DNA of 64,000 nucleotides from assembly GCF_900113635.1 (NCBI RefSeq), contig NZ_FOQA01000002.1:248001-312000 (forward strand), given 5' to 3'. The translations under genes were made by a program, and so were the position numbers. Shown one piece after another: positions 19,297-26,951 of this stretch (its first letter is position 1; every line of letters begins with the position of its first letter). The notes beneath the pieces were generated by a model. The model made no database searches and was not told the DNA's origin. It saw nothing but the letters and a program-made list of their open reading frames with translations. The stretch comes from Tindallia magadiensis. GTDB taxonomy: Bacteria; Bacillota; Clostridia; Peptostreptococcales; Tindalliaceae.

Positions 19297-19958
19297 TTCA
19301 TCAGATAACAGAAAGGGTATTAGACCTTATCTATCCACCCTATCATCCTTGTCCCCATTGCTTTGAACCGGACACAGCCATTAAAGGTAGAAAAGGAGCC
19401 TTATGCGATGTTTGCTATAAAAGCTTTCCTTTTGTCCGAAAAGAAGAAAATCCACCGAATGTCCAGGCCTTGGCCCATTATCACGGAGCAGCTCAGTCCT
19501 TGGTTCATCGACTAAAATACAAGGAAGCACTTTATCTGGCAAAACCAATGGCGAATCTAATGCTTCAACATCTAGACTGGAAAGGAAGTTCTCTTGTCAT
19601 GCCGGTGCCAATGCACCAACGCCGGCAACGGCAGCGGGGATATAATCAGGCAGAACGGCTTGCCAGACATATTGCCCGCATGGTAGAATTAGAGTGTGAA
19701 ACCAATGCCATGATAAGGAATCGGGAGACGGAACCGATGTATCGACTGAATCGACTGCAACGGATTCAGAATATGTGGAATAGCATTACGGTTCGGGAAA
19801 CAGAAGTGCATAGAGTTAGAAATCAGAAGATTCTGTTGGTGGACGATGTCTATACAACCGGTGCGACGGCTCAGGCCTGTATCCGTTCCCTAGAAAATGC
19901 AGGAGCAGAAGGTGTAACGGTTATCACCTTTGCCTTGGCCGATATAACCCCATCGTAA
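19293..19958 (+). CDS. comF: ComF family phosphoribosyltransferase-like protein
   Basis: 221 residues. An N-terminal four-cysteine zinc site (CPHC...CDVC, about residues 20-45) is followed by a phosphoribosyltransferase domain with PVPMHQRRQRQRGYNQAERLA and the PRPP motif ILLVDDVYTTGATA near 180. ComFC proteins help DNA uptake in competent bacteria and occur more widely with unknown roles. The ATGA overlap with recD2 implies coupling. In B. subtilis comFC also directly precedes yvyF and flgM, so this is conserved order. Confidence 0.9.
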   Translation: MIHQITERVLDLIYPPYHPCPHCFEPDTAIKGRKGALCDVCYKSFPFVRKEENPPNVQALAHYHGAAQSLVHRLKYKEALYLAKPMANLMLQHLDWKGSSLVMPVPMHQRRQRQRGYNQAERLARHIARMVELECETNAMIRNRETEPMYRLNRLQRIQNMWNSITVRETEVHRVRNQKILLVDDVYTTGATAQACIRSLENAGAEGVTVITFALADITPS

Positions 19959-19992
19959 AAGACCTGCTCAAGAAAAACAGGAAGGAGAAGGA

Positions 19993-20421
19993 ATGCCCAT
20001 GACCTTAGATCTGAAAAACTGCAAAAATTGTGGACGTGCCTATCAGTACGACGGCAATACTTTCTGTAAGCGATGTCGACAAGATAGTGAAGAAGAGTAC
20101 AAAAAAGTAAAAGAATATTTATATGATAATCCAGGAGCTAGTGTAGCGGAAGTCTCCGAAGAAACAGAGGTAAGTGAGAAAAAGATACTGAAATTTCTCC
20201 GGGAAGGCCGACTGGAAATTAAGGATGAAAACAATTTCTTTTTAGATTGTGAACGTTGTGGAGTAGCCATTAAATCCGGAAGGTTTTGCGACAAATGCAC
20301 CCACGAAATGGCCAATGAGTTTCGATCAGCCGTAACACCGAAACAGAAAGAAGAACCAAAAAAGCCGGAAAAAACGAAAAAAAGCCAGAGAATGTATGTG
20401 GATGTCCGGCGGAAAAAATAA
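19993..20421 (+). CDS. yvyF: YvyF-type flagellar operon zinc-ribbon protein (copy 1)
   Basis: 142 residues. An N-terminal CxxC...CxxC ribbon (CKNCGRAYQYDGNTFCKRC) precedes a helix-turn-helix-like segment (YLYDNPGASVAEVSEETEVSEKKILKFLREGR). A second ribbon (CERCGVAIKSGRFCDKC) and a very basic tail follow. This is the family found between comF and flgM in Bacilli and Clostridia; a regulatory role in flagellar expression is suspected, not proved. A second, diverged copy lies at 53376-53765. ATG 19993 and 19999 are both possible after GAAGGAGAAGG. Confidence 0.85.
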   Translation: MPMTLDLKNCKNCGRAYQYDGNTFCKRCRQDSEEEYKKVKEYLYDNPGASVAEVSEETEVSEKKILKFLREGRLEIKDENNFFLDCERCGVAIKSGRFCDKCTHEMANEFRSAVTPKQKEEPKKPEKTKKSQRMYVDVRRKK

Positions 20422-20437
20422 AAAAAGAATAATTCAC

Positions 20438-20464
20438 TCAAGAAACACCTGTTTCTGCCGATAT
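20438..20464 (+). promoter_or_regulatory. Sigma-28 promoter of flgM
   Basis: TCAA, then 15 bases, then GCCGATAT: close to the motility sigma factor consensus TAAA-N15-GCCGATAT. Transcription should start near 20472, inside the hairpin described separately. B. subtilis flgM also has a sigma-D promoter at this place. Confidence 0.75.
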
Positions 20465-20506
20465 TCTTCTTAGAAGGATGAATACGGCTAGAAAGAGGTG
20501 TTTTTT
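20443..20506 (+). promoter_or_regulatory. Long hairpin burying the flgM ribosome binding site
   Basis: AAACACCT-G-TTTCT (20443-20456) pairs with A-GAAA-G-AGGTGTTT (20490-20503), with one G-G mismatch. The interior GCCG and TATTC pair with GAATA and CGGC. The 3' arm contains the flgM Shine-Dalgarno AAAGAGGTG and ends in six T, so read-through RNA from yvyF could be terminated or left untranslated. RNA started at the sigma-28 promoter lacks the 5' arm. Confidence 0.6.
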
Positions 20507-20797
20507 ATGAAAATTCAAAATCATCCACAGATCATCCAAGCCATGCGTAGTTATCAAAATAACAAAACAAAGGCAACGGAAACAAAACAAAAGACATCTA
20601 TGGTTCAAGACAAAATGGATCTTTCGGAAAAAGCCATCGACTTTCAGACAGCAGTGAAAGCCTATCAAAAACTGCCTGAAATCCGTGAAGAGCGAGTGCA
20701 GGAAGTAAAAGAAAAAATGGCTCGAGGAGAAGGGGCTACGCCGGAAGAAGTGGTTGAAAAAATGCTGGCGGATCTAAATGTGCGTAGTAAGATTTAA
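20507..20797 (+). CDS. flgM: Anti-sigma-28 factor FlgM
   Basis: 96 residues. The C-terminal half has the FlgM pattern: DKMDLSEKAIDFQTAVKAYQKLPEIREERVQEVKEKMARGE, then a terminal helix (EEVVEKMLADLNV). FlgM holds the flagellar sigma factor inactive until the hook is complete and FlgM is exported. ATG 20507 follows GAAAGAGGTG; the frame from 20498 begins inside that ribosome site. It has its own sigma-28 promoter and lies in the standard yvyF-flgM-flgN order. Confidence 0.92.
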   Translation: MKIQNHPQIIQAMRSYQNNKTKATETKQKTSMVQDKMDLSEKAIDFQTAVKAYQKLPEIREERVQEVKEKMARGEGATPEEVVEKMLADLNVRSKI

Positions 20798-20876
20798 TCT
20801 GATAATGCTTAATGGAGAGTCCTAGGGAAGACGATAGAAACGTCCCCTTGTCCCGGGATTAAATAGGAGAGTGCCT

Positions 20877-21371
20877 ATGTCTAAAGCAATTATACAATTA
20901 AAAGAAGCCTTGCGCCAGGAACAACAGATTTATCAAGGAGTACTGGAGCTGGCGGATCAAAAAACATTAATGGTTGTTCGAAACAAAGTGAAAGAGCTGG
21001 AAAAACTAACGCTGAAGGAGCAGCAGTTTATCCGGGAGATAAGTCGTTTTGAACAAATACGCCAATCGTTACTTGGCCACTTTGCCAAAGAGAAGGAGCT
21101 CGCGGAAGTGCCTCAAAATCTGTCTGCCCTTCTTTCTTTTTTGCCCGAAAATGACGTGGAAGAAATAGAGTCGCTTCGTCAGGAACTGGTGGTTACCATC
21201 CAGGAAATCAGCGAAAAAAACCGGTTAAACGAAACCTTGATTAACCAAAGCCTAGACTTTATCCAGGTAAACCTGGAAGCTCTTACACAACTGGAAACAG
21301 GAAACCCTTACGGAGAAAAAGCAGACGCAAAAAACAAGCAGACCAGACAAATTTTTGATGCAAAATGCTGA
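20877..21371 (+). CDS. flgN: FlgN-family flagellar export chaperone
   Basis: 164 residues, almost entirely helical and rich in Glu, Gln, Leu and Lys, with the FlgN-like pattern of a long N-terminal hairpin (LKEALRQEQQIYQGVLELADQK) and a C-terminal helix ending near SLDFIQVNLEALT. FlgN chaperones FlgK and FlgL, whose genes follow. ATG 20877 has ATAGGAGA at the right distance. Assignment rests on helical pattern and the flgM-flgN-flgK-flgL order (yvyG position in B. subtilis) rather than a catalytic motif. Confidence 0.85.
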   Translation: MSKAIIQLKEALRQEQQIYQGVLELADQKTLMVVRNKVKELEKLTLKEQQFIREISRFEQIRQSLLGHFAKEKELAEVPQNLSALLSFLPENDVEEIESLRQELVVTIQEISEKNRLNETLINQSLDFIQVNLEALTQLETGNPYGEKADAKNKQTRQIFDAKC

Positions 21372-21390
21372 TAAAACAGGTGGAAATTCA

Positions 21391-21560
21391 GTTAAAAGAT
21401 AAAAGTTAAAAGTTAAAAGTTAAAAGATAAAAGATAAAAGATAAAGGCTAAGAGAATAGCAAGTACATGAAAGCAAGTTATAGGTAAAGCAGGTAAAAAG
21501 CGATACTGCCTTCATAACTCATAACTCATAACTGCTTTCTCATAACTCATAAATGCTTTT
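21391..21560 (+). repeat. Heptamer repeat tracts between flgN and flgK
   Basis: Positions 21391-21446 hold eight contiguous 7-bp units of the form GWTAAAA. Positions 21512-21560 hold seven 7-bp units, mostly TCATAAC or TCATAAA alternating with TGCTTTY. The units keep strict 7-base register. Related text recurs near 27830 and 29797-29990. No coding potential is evident. Confidence 0.85.
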
Positions 21561-21580
21561 AAGACAGGACGGTGAAGAAA

Positions 21581-23158
21581 ATGCGATCAACTTTTTTAGG
21601 ATTTAACACAGCTACTTCCGGTTTGTTTGCGTCTCAAAGGGCCTTAGACACCACCGGTCACAATATTGCGAATGTCAACACCCCCGGCTATAGTCGTCAA
21701 CGAGTAGAACAGTCCAATGCTGACGGATGGCGCATCGGTGGTGGCAGAGGGGTATTGGGAACAGGTGTTCAAACAACAGGCATTGAACAAATGCGCAATG
21801 AGTTTCTGGATTTTCGATATCGGTTCGAGGTAAATAATCTGGCTTATTGGGAAGCGCGGAGAGACGGGCTTTCTTTTATCGAAGCCAGTTTTAATGAACC
21901 TTCCGAAACAGGAATGCTGTCTAATGTAGACAATTATTTTAATTCCCTTCAGGAGTTAAGCAAAGAACAGAATGCGGATGAATTGACTCACAGAGCTTTG
22001 GTATATGATCAGAGTGAAGCCATGGCAAACAGCATTTCTCATCAATATGATCAGTTGGAAAAAATGGTGGTGGATGTCAATGATGAAATTAAAACAACCG
22101 TTGATACCATCAACCTTTACGCCGAACAAATTGCCAGTCTGAACGAACAAATTTTTCGATATGAGGTGGATGGCAGTAGTGCCAATGATCTTAAAGACCG
22201 CCGGAATTTATTGATCGATGAACTTTCAGAATTGGTTAAAGTAGATGTTAAAATGGTGACCGACTCTAGAGATACTTCTCCTAACGCGCCTCAAAAAATG
22301 GTTTTGCAGATCGCCGGACAGCCTTTGGTATCTCACGGAAAGGCTTATAAACTGGACGCTTCTGAAAAAGAGAAAAGTGATTTTTTTGATGATATGGGCG
22401 TTGATATGGAAATCAATAAGGTGCAATGGGCCGATGGCAGTTACTTAAATCCTAATAGTTTAGAAGGTGAACTGAAAGCCTTGATAGAGCTTCGGGACGG
22501 GAACACCGCTCAGAAAAAAGGAATTCCTTATTATATCAGTAAACTTAATGAATTTGCTCAAACTTTTGCTAAAGAAATGAATGAAGTAGCAAAAACTGGA
22601 TACGGATTGAAGGGTGAAATACTCCATGATGCCGATGGAAATCCCCTGGGTGATGACACTACCGGCGCCGGCTACCTAATGTTTACGGCCAACGGACAGT
22701 CTTCTGCCGAAATGTACGACGAAAACGGTAATATCATGCATACGGCTATTAACGCAAAAAACATCGGCGTATCCATGGATATGCAGGATCTGAATAAGAT
22801 ACCAGCAGCAGGCTCACCGGACGCGTTACCCGGCGATGCTTCCGTAATAATGGAAATGGTGGAGTTGCGAAATAAGGATAGTATGTTTGCAGAAGGTCGA
22901 CCGGAAGATTTTATGCGCACCTTGATTGCGAATTTAGGAGTAGATCAACAACAAGCCATGCGGAATTCGGAAAATCAACAAGTATTGACCCAACAGATTC
23001 ATTATCAACGAATGAGCTACTCCGGTGTATCTCAGGACGAAGAACTGGCAAACATGGTGAAATTCCAACATGCTTATAATGCCTCTGCCCGGATGATTAC
23101 CACCATGGACGAAATGCTGGATGTGGTCATAAACCGAGTAGGATTAGTAGGTAGATAA
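21581..23158 (+). CDS. flgK: Flagellar hook-associated protein 1 FlgK
   Basis: 525 residues. The N-terminal rod/hook signature FNTATSGLFASQRALDTTGHNIANVNTPGYSRQRVE and the C-terminal ELANMVKFQHAYNASARMITTMDEMLDVVINRV are diagnostic for FlgK, the first hook-filament junction protein. It is exported through the flagellar type III apparatus and should be chaperoned by FlgN encoded just upstream. ATG 21581 is favoured over GTG 21572 because AGGACGGTGA lies before it. The gene is separated from flgN by a repeat tract but runs directly into flgL after 24 bp. Confidence 0.96.
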   Translation: MRSTFLGFNTATSGLFASQRALDTTGHNIANVNTPGYSRQRVEQSNADGWRIGGGRGVLGTGVQTTGIEQMRNEFLDFRYRFEVNNLAYWEARRDGLSFIEASFNEPSETGMLSNVDNYFNSLQELSKEQNADELTHRALVYDQSEAMANSISHQYDQLEKMVVDVNDEIKTTVDTINLYAEQIASLNEQIFRYEVDGSSANDLKDRRNLLIDELSELVKVDVKMVTDSRDTSPNAPQKMVLQIAGQPLVSHGKAYKLDASEKEKSDFFDDMGVDMEINKVQWADGSYLNPNSLEGELKALIELRDGNTAQKKGIPYYISKLNEFAQTFAKEMNEVAKTGYGLKGEILHDADGNPLGDDTTGAGYLMFTANGQSSAEMYDENGNIMHTAINAKNIGVSMDMQDLNKIPAAGSPDALPGDASVIMEMVELRNKDSMFAEGRPEDFMRTLIANLGVDQQQAMRNSENQQVLTQQIHYQRMSYSGVSQDEELANMVKFQHAYNASARMITTMDEMLDVVINRVGLVGR

Positions 23159-23182
23159 TTATAATAACCGAGGTGAAACCTG

Positions 23183-24931
23183 ATGAGAATAACCAATAAT
23201 ATGATGGTACAAACCATGTTAAACAACTTAAACCGCAATGCTACCCGGTTAAACCAGGCACAGATACAGTATGCCACGGGAAAACGGATCAATAAACCTT
23301 CCGATGATCCCCGGGGCATTGCAAAAAGCATGCGCCTGCGCAGTGATATCAGCGCGATGGAACAGTACGAACGAAATGTAAATGATGCCTACTCTTTTAT
23401 GGACACCACCGAAACAGCCATTCGAAATATGCAGCAAGAAGGAATGAACCGAATTCGGGAATTGACGGTACAAGCATCCAGCGAAACCTTAACTCAGGAT
23501 GAAACCATTAAAATACAAGCTGAAATTGAAGAAATACGTCAGCAAATGATTGATATGGCTAACTATACCTACTCTGGAAAACATATTTTTTCTGGAACGA
23601 AAACCAACCAACCTTTGTTAGACAGCCAAGGTTACTACCAAATGGATTTGGTAAAATATGAAAATCCAGCCATGAACGATGACGTATGGAATTTTGAAAC
23701 CAGCACCAGAGAAAAAATTCAAGTGAATACCCTTGGCTTTGAAGTGTTTGAAGCAGAATCCAACGAGATTGTTCGGGCAGAAGTAGTGGCAGGGGAAAAT
23801 ACGACCATTGAGTTGCCCTATGCCGATGGAAGTGGATATATGGAACTGACCATACTGGATGCTGATGATAGCGAACCAACAAAAGGCCCTGATGGGAACT
23901 GGACCGTAGGAGCTGATTGGGTTGATGTTGGAACACCTATAGACGAAACCGTCAAAGAAGCCATGAAAGAAATAAAAGCCGTAGAAGGCGAACGAATTAT
24001 CGACTATCAGTTTGAAGTGGCAGACTACCAACAATCCAACTATGATGGTACGGTCATTACTAGTGAAGAAATTACTTACTTAAAAGCAGTACCAGTCAAT
24101 GGGGCTATTGTGGATACTTTTGAAACCCAAGCGGCTTGGAGTTTGGATGAAGGCCAATTTGCAACCCCAGATTTCGACAATGGAACCCCGCAAAGTTTTA
24201 GTTTTGGAGGGGCTGAGGTAGTGATGGTGCAAGGTGATCCGACTGCCCTTCCGGCAGGAGTGGCGATTTCAGAAGAATTAGCCAGTAAAGATAAAATTGT
24301 ATTAACGGTTAACGGAGATCCGAACGACATAAGTCAGGAAGACTACATGGAATCCTATGCCGAGGCACTGAATAAACTATCTGATCAGAGAGGTTCTCAG
24401 GTACAAGGCTTTACCTTTGTTGGGGATGCAGATGGATTGAAAGCCATAGCACCAAAAAAATCCGATACCTTGCATAATAAAAAATTCTTTAGCGGTTCCT
24501 TGCTTCCTGTAGCACCTGCTGACAGAGAAGATTTCAAAAAAGACCAATTGGTGGTAGCGGGTAAAGGGAAGCATCAGTATATTGTCGAAGGACAACGAGC
24601 TGGACTTTTCCAGTTGCTAGATGATTTAGAGAAGAACATGCTGGATGGCAATCAAGAAGCCCTTAGCCATATGTTGGATGATATTGACGCTCATATGGAT
24701 TCGATGCTGACTGCCCGTTCTTCAACAGGAGCCAGAGCCAACCGGACAGAGTTGATTCTATACCGGATTGAAGACGATGTGCTGAATTTCCGAGAGCTGA
24801 TGTCCAAGATAGAAGATGCGGATATGGCAGAAGTCAGCATGAATCTGATGAATGAAGAAAATGTCTACCGGGCATCCCTGAACGTAGGTGCCCGAGTGAT
24901 TCAACCAAGCCTATTGGATTTTTTGAGATGA
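23183..24931 (+). CDS. flgL: Flagellar hook-associated protein 3 FlgL, with enlarged central region
   Basis: 582 residues, about twice the usual Gram-positive FlgL length (near 300). The ends are canonical: MRITNNMMVQTMLNNLNRN and GKRINKPSDDPRGIAKSMRLRSDIS at the N-terminus, and DADMAEVSMNLMNEENVYRASLNVGARVIQPSLLDFL at the C-terminus. The extra mass lies roughly between residues 150 and 490, is acidic and beta-rich, and would be surface exposed. It is the second junction protein below the flagellin filament. ATG 23183 follows GAGGTGAAA. Confidence 0.94.
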   Translation: MRITNNMMVQTMLNNLNRNATRLNQAQIQYATGKRINKPSDDPRGIAKSMRLRSDISAMEQYERNVNDAYSFMDTTETAIRNMQQEGMNRIRELTVQASSETLTQDETIKIQAEIEEIRQQMIDMANYTYSGKHIFSGTKTNQPLLDSQGYYQMDLVKYENPAMNDDVWNFETSTREKIQVNTLGFEVFEAESNEIVRAEVVAGENTTIELPYADGSGYMELTILDADDSEPTKGPDGNWTVGADWVDVGTPIDETVKEAMKEIKAVEGERIIDYQFEVADYQQSNYDGTVITSEEITYLKAVPVNGAIVDTFETQAAWSLDEGQFATPDFDNGTPQSFSFGGAEVVMVQGDPTALPAGVAISEELASKDKIVLTVNGDPNDISQEDYMESYAEALNKLSDQRGSQVQGFTFVGDADGLKAIAPKKSDTLHNKKFFSGSLLPVAPADREDFKKDQLVVAGKGKHQYIVEGQRAGLFQLLDDLEKNMLDGNQEALSHMLDDIDAHMDSMLTARSSTGARANRTELILYRIEDDVLNFRELMSKIEDADMAEVSMNLMNEENVYRASLNVGARVIQPSLLDFLR

Positions 24932-25027
24932 AAACTATTTAGTGCTTTTGAATGTTCTTGTTCGATCTTGACTTTTCTATTGAACTTGAACTTAATCATC
25001 AACTTATAAATTCTCAATGATCAATGA

Positions 25028-25050
25028 CAAAAGGCGCTCTGAGCCTTTTG
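25028..25050 (+). other. Perfect hairpin between flgL and fliW
   Basis: CAAAAGGC/GCCTTTTG with a 7-base loop, ending four bases ahead of the fliW Shine-Dalgarno. It has only four T at its foot, so it may be a weak terminator, an mRNA-processing site or a control element for fliW-csrA. Confidence 0.5.
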
Positions 25051-25066
25051 TAAAGGAGTGTATCCC

Positions 25067-25534
25067 ATGCAACTGGAAACCAAAAATTTCGGCATGTTAG
25101 AGATCGAAGAAGACAATATCATTTACTTTCCTGAAGGAATCCCAGGATTTGAAAATCTGAAACGCTACGTTTTTATCCAAAATCCGGAAGAAAATGTTCC
25201 TTTCCACTGGATTCAATCTGTGGATGATGGAGAATTAGCCTTTGTGGTGGTCAATCCCTTTTTATGCCGCTTCGACTACGAGTTTGAACTGCCTCAGTCA
25301 GTGATTGATAAATTGGAAATTGAAGCACCGGAAGATCTAAAATTTTTCTCTATTGTTAAAATTCCGGAAAAGATAGAAGAAATGACCATTAACCTGTTAG
25401 CACCTATTGTTATCAACGAGAAAAACAATAAGGCTCAGCAGGTTGTACTAAATGAAAACCAGTACCATACCCGTCATCGAGTAATGGATGAATTCAAACG
25501 AAATGAAACCCTCTCTGCAGAGGAGGGGAAATAA
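25067..25534 (+). CDS. fliW: Flagellar assembly factor FliW
   Basis: 155 residues with the FliW core: [37 protein letters not shown] and VVKIPE-type strands followed by [20 protein letters not shown]. FliW binds CsrA and also cytoplasmic flagellin; free flagellin releases CsrA to repress flagellin translation. ATG 25067 follows AAAGGAGTG. Its stop overlaps the csrA start (TAATG), so the two partners are made together, as in B. subtilis. Confidence 0.96.
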   Translation: MQLETKNFGMLEIEEDNIIYFPEGIPGFENLKRYVFIQNPEENVPFHWIQSVDDGELAFVVVNPFLCRFDYEFELPQSVIDKLEIEAPEDLKFFSIVKIPEKIEEMTINLLAPIVINEKNNKAQQVVLNENQYHTRHRVMDEFKRNETLSAEEGK

Positions 25535-25761
25535 TGCTGGTACTGACAAGAAAGCCAGAAGAAAGCATCGTTTTAGGAAACGATATTGAAATAAAAATAC
25601 TTTCTCTGGAAGAGGGAAAAGTTAAAATAGGCATTAAAGCACCAAAGCATGTGGAAATCCATCGAAAAGAAGTATACCTGGAAATACAGAAAGAAAACAA
25701 AGAAGCCGCCGGTTTTAAGATTAATGCCGCCGATCTGAAAAAAGTAATGACCAAAAAATAA
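25534..25761 (+). CDS. csrA: Carbon storage regulator CsrA
   Basis: 75 residues. [48 protein letters not shown] is the complete CsrA beta-strand core with the RNA-binding residues of strands 1 and 5. CsrA binds GGA in hairpin loops near ribosome sites and blocks translation; in flagellated Firmicutes its main known target is flagellin mRNA. GCAGAGGAGGGG precedes ATG 25534. A strong terminator follows. Confidence 0.97.
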   Translation: MLVLTRKPEESIVLGNDIEIKILSLEEGKVKIGIKAPKHVEIHRKEVYLEIQKENKEAAGFKINAADLKKVMTKK

Positions 25762-25776
25762 ATCAGCACTGCACTT

Positions 25777-25812
25777 AAACAAGCTCTCGGTTCTTCTAGG
25801 AGCTTGTTTTTT
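25777..25812 (+). terminator. Terminator after csrA
   Basis: Perfect 10-bp stem AAACAAGCTC/GAGCTTGTTT with a 13-base loop and a T run. It closes the fliW-csrA transcript. Confidence 0.9.
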
Positions 25813-25837
25813 AATCTCTTCTTATCGACAGTTACTC

Positions 25838-25994
25838 ATGATATACTTCTTCATGCGCCTGACCCGACAAGAGATAAACGCCATAAAAGAAGTCGTGCTT
25901 TCTCTTGATCCAGCAGCACAAATTAGACTGTTTGGATCCAGAGCTATTCCTCATGCAAAAGGCGGCGATATCGACCTGCTCATTGCATCTGATG
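25838..25994 (+). pseudogene. Nucleotidyltransferase (MNT) fragment, 3' truncated
   Basis: From ATG 25838 or 25853 the frame reads MRLTRQEINAIKEVV..., IRLFGSRAIPHAKGGDIDLLIASD: the N-terminus of a minimal nucleotidyltransferase with GS-x10-DxD. Similarity stops near 25994, exactly where the antisense DUF2225 gene ends. The frame stays open to 26716, but the rest (over 230 residues) is the antisense of that gene and has no family similarity. No ribosome site is visible. I read it as a remnant joined tail-to-tail to the DUF2225 gene. Confidence 0.6.
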
Positions 25995-26059
25995 CTAACC
26001 AGCCTTTCGTTCGTAATAAGAAGCCAGCAAATAGCAAAGTTTTTGTTCTTCTCGACCTT

Positions 26060-26653
26060 CTACCAGCGTATTGTTATAAGATCCTCCATGATTTCGTCCT
26101 CCACATCCCTGTAAAGCCAAGCCAGAGAAGTCCGTATTTTCACCAGTCCCTGAAAATCGCTGACATCAGTCAGGGACGTTTTAAGTGCCAAATAGTAGGA
26201 AGCAAAAACCTCATTAACCTTCCGAGGTTCCGTCTGATAAATAGGGAACTGGGTTTTCAGATTCATAGAGCGGTCCAGAATTGCCTGAACCTTATAAGGC
26301 GGCGGTTTTTTTCGAAACCGCTGATAAAAATCTGTATAATAACAATCAATGCACACCCACACACCATACCAGAGAGGCTCAAAACCATCGAATCGATGTC
26401 GGAAATCCTTATCAACATCCAACAGCTTCAGTTTCGTCAGCCGCTGCCCCTTAACCGTCATTTCTTTGTCGCAGACAGGGCAGACCACTTGCTGATCAAA
26501 AACATACGCTTCATGGGACTCTGGCGCCCGACAGTCATAAAAAGCATGTCCCGGGGGCACAATCAACCTTTCATCAGCCATATCAATCACTTGCCTAGGA
26601 CGGTACAGATCTTCTGTTTCGATATAGTTAACCGTTTTTTTCCTCGCTGTCAC
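26060..26653 (-). CDS. DUF2225-family zinc protein, C-terminus frameshifted
   Basis: 197 residues from GTG 26653 (ribosome site GGGAGAGG). It carries two CxxC pairs (CPVC near 59 and CIDC near 94), the family's likely zinc site, and a helical C-terminal half. The frame closes at 26060, but the -1/+2 frame continues with YNNTLVEGREEQKLCYLLASYYERKAG to a stop at 25995. That text fits the TPR-like end of DUF2225 proteins, so a frameshift near 26066-26070 probably shortens the protein by about 25 residues. Function unknown. It stands alone between csrA and a flagellin gene. Confidence 0.75.
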   Translation of the reverse strand: MTARKKTVNYIETEDLYRPRQVIDMADERLIVPPGHAFYDCRAPESHEAYVFDQQVVCPVCDKEMTVKGQRLTKLKLLDVDKDFRHRFDGFEPLWYGVWVCIDCYYTDFYQRFRKKPPPYKVQAILDRSMNLKTQFPIYQTEPRKVNEVFASYYLALKTSLTDVSDFQGLVKIRTSLAWLYRDVEDEIMEDLITIRW

Positions 26654-26720
26654 CGGTCCTCTCCCTTCACTTGCCAGATTAAAGATCAGACATCAATGCA
26701 AGCTGCAAATAATTAGGTCT

Positions 26721-26729
26721 ATTATACCA
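26721..26729 (-). promoter_or_regulatory. Extended -10 promoter candidate for the DUF2225 gene
   Basis: On the minus strand TGGTATAAT lies about 70 bases upstream of the GTG start. No clear -35 was identified. Confidence 0.45.
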
Positions 26730-26829
26730 TAAGAATCCTACAGCTTTACACCGCATTTTGGGAGATAAGGATATAGAGCCTGTGGTTGATAAAAAACTGT
26801 TGACATAAAGAGTAAACGATGCAGTTCTG

Positions 26830-26838
26830 TGGTATAAT
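26830..26838 (+). promoter_or_regulatory. Extended -10 promoter candidate for the short flagellin
   Basis: TGGTATAAT about 115 bp upstream of the start. A TTGACA at 26800 is 27 bases away, too far to be its -35. No sigma-28 motif was seen here, unlike the main flagellin. Confidence 0.45.
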
Positions 26839-26951
26839 AATAACATCAGAAAAACCTCAGACAATCAACGGAATAACAATAAAGCTATTTCTTTATTCAG
26901 GACAAAACACATTACCCTTATCCAAGAACCAAGATCAAAGAGGTGATCGTA

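Noticed and set aside
21391-21560. CRISPR-like array
   Set aside because: Units are 7 bp in tandem with no unique spacers and no cas genes.
25838-26716. A 292-codon + strand frame as an intact nucleotidyltransferase
   Set aside because: Only the first about 50 codons resemble the family; the rest is antisense to a DUF2225 gene with zinc motifs and a ribosome site.
26800-26838. TTGACA plus TATAAT as a standard sigma-A promoter
   Set aside because: The spacer is 27 bases, far beyond the usual 16-18; kept only as an extended -10 candidate.
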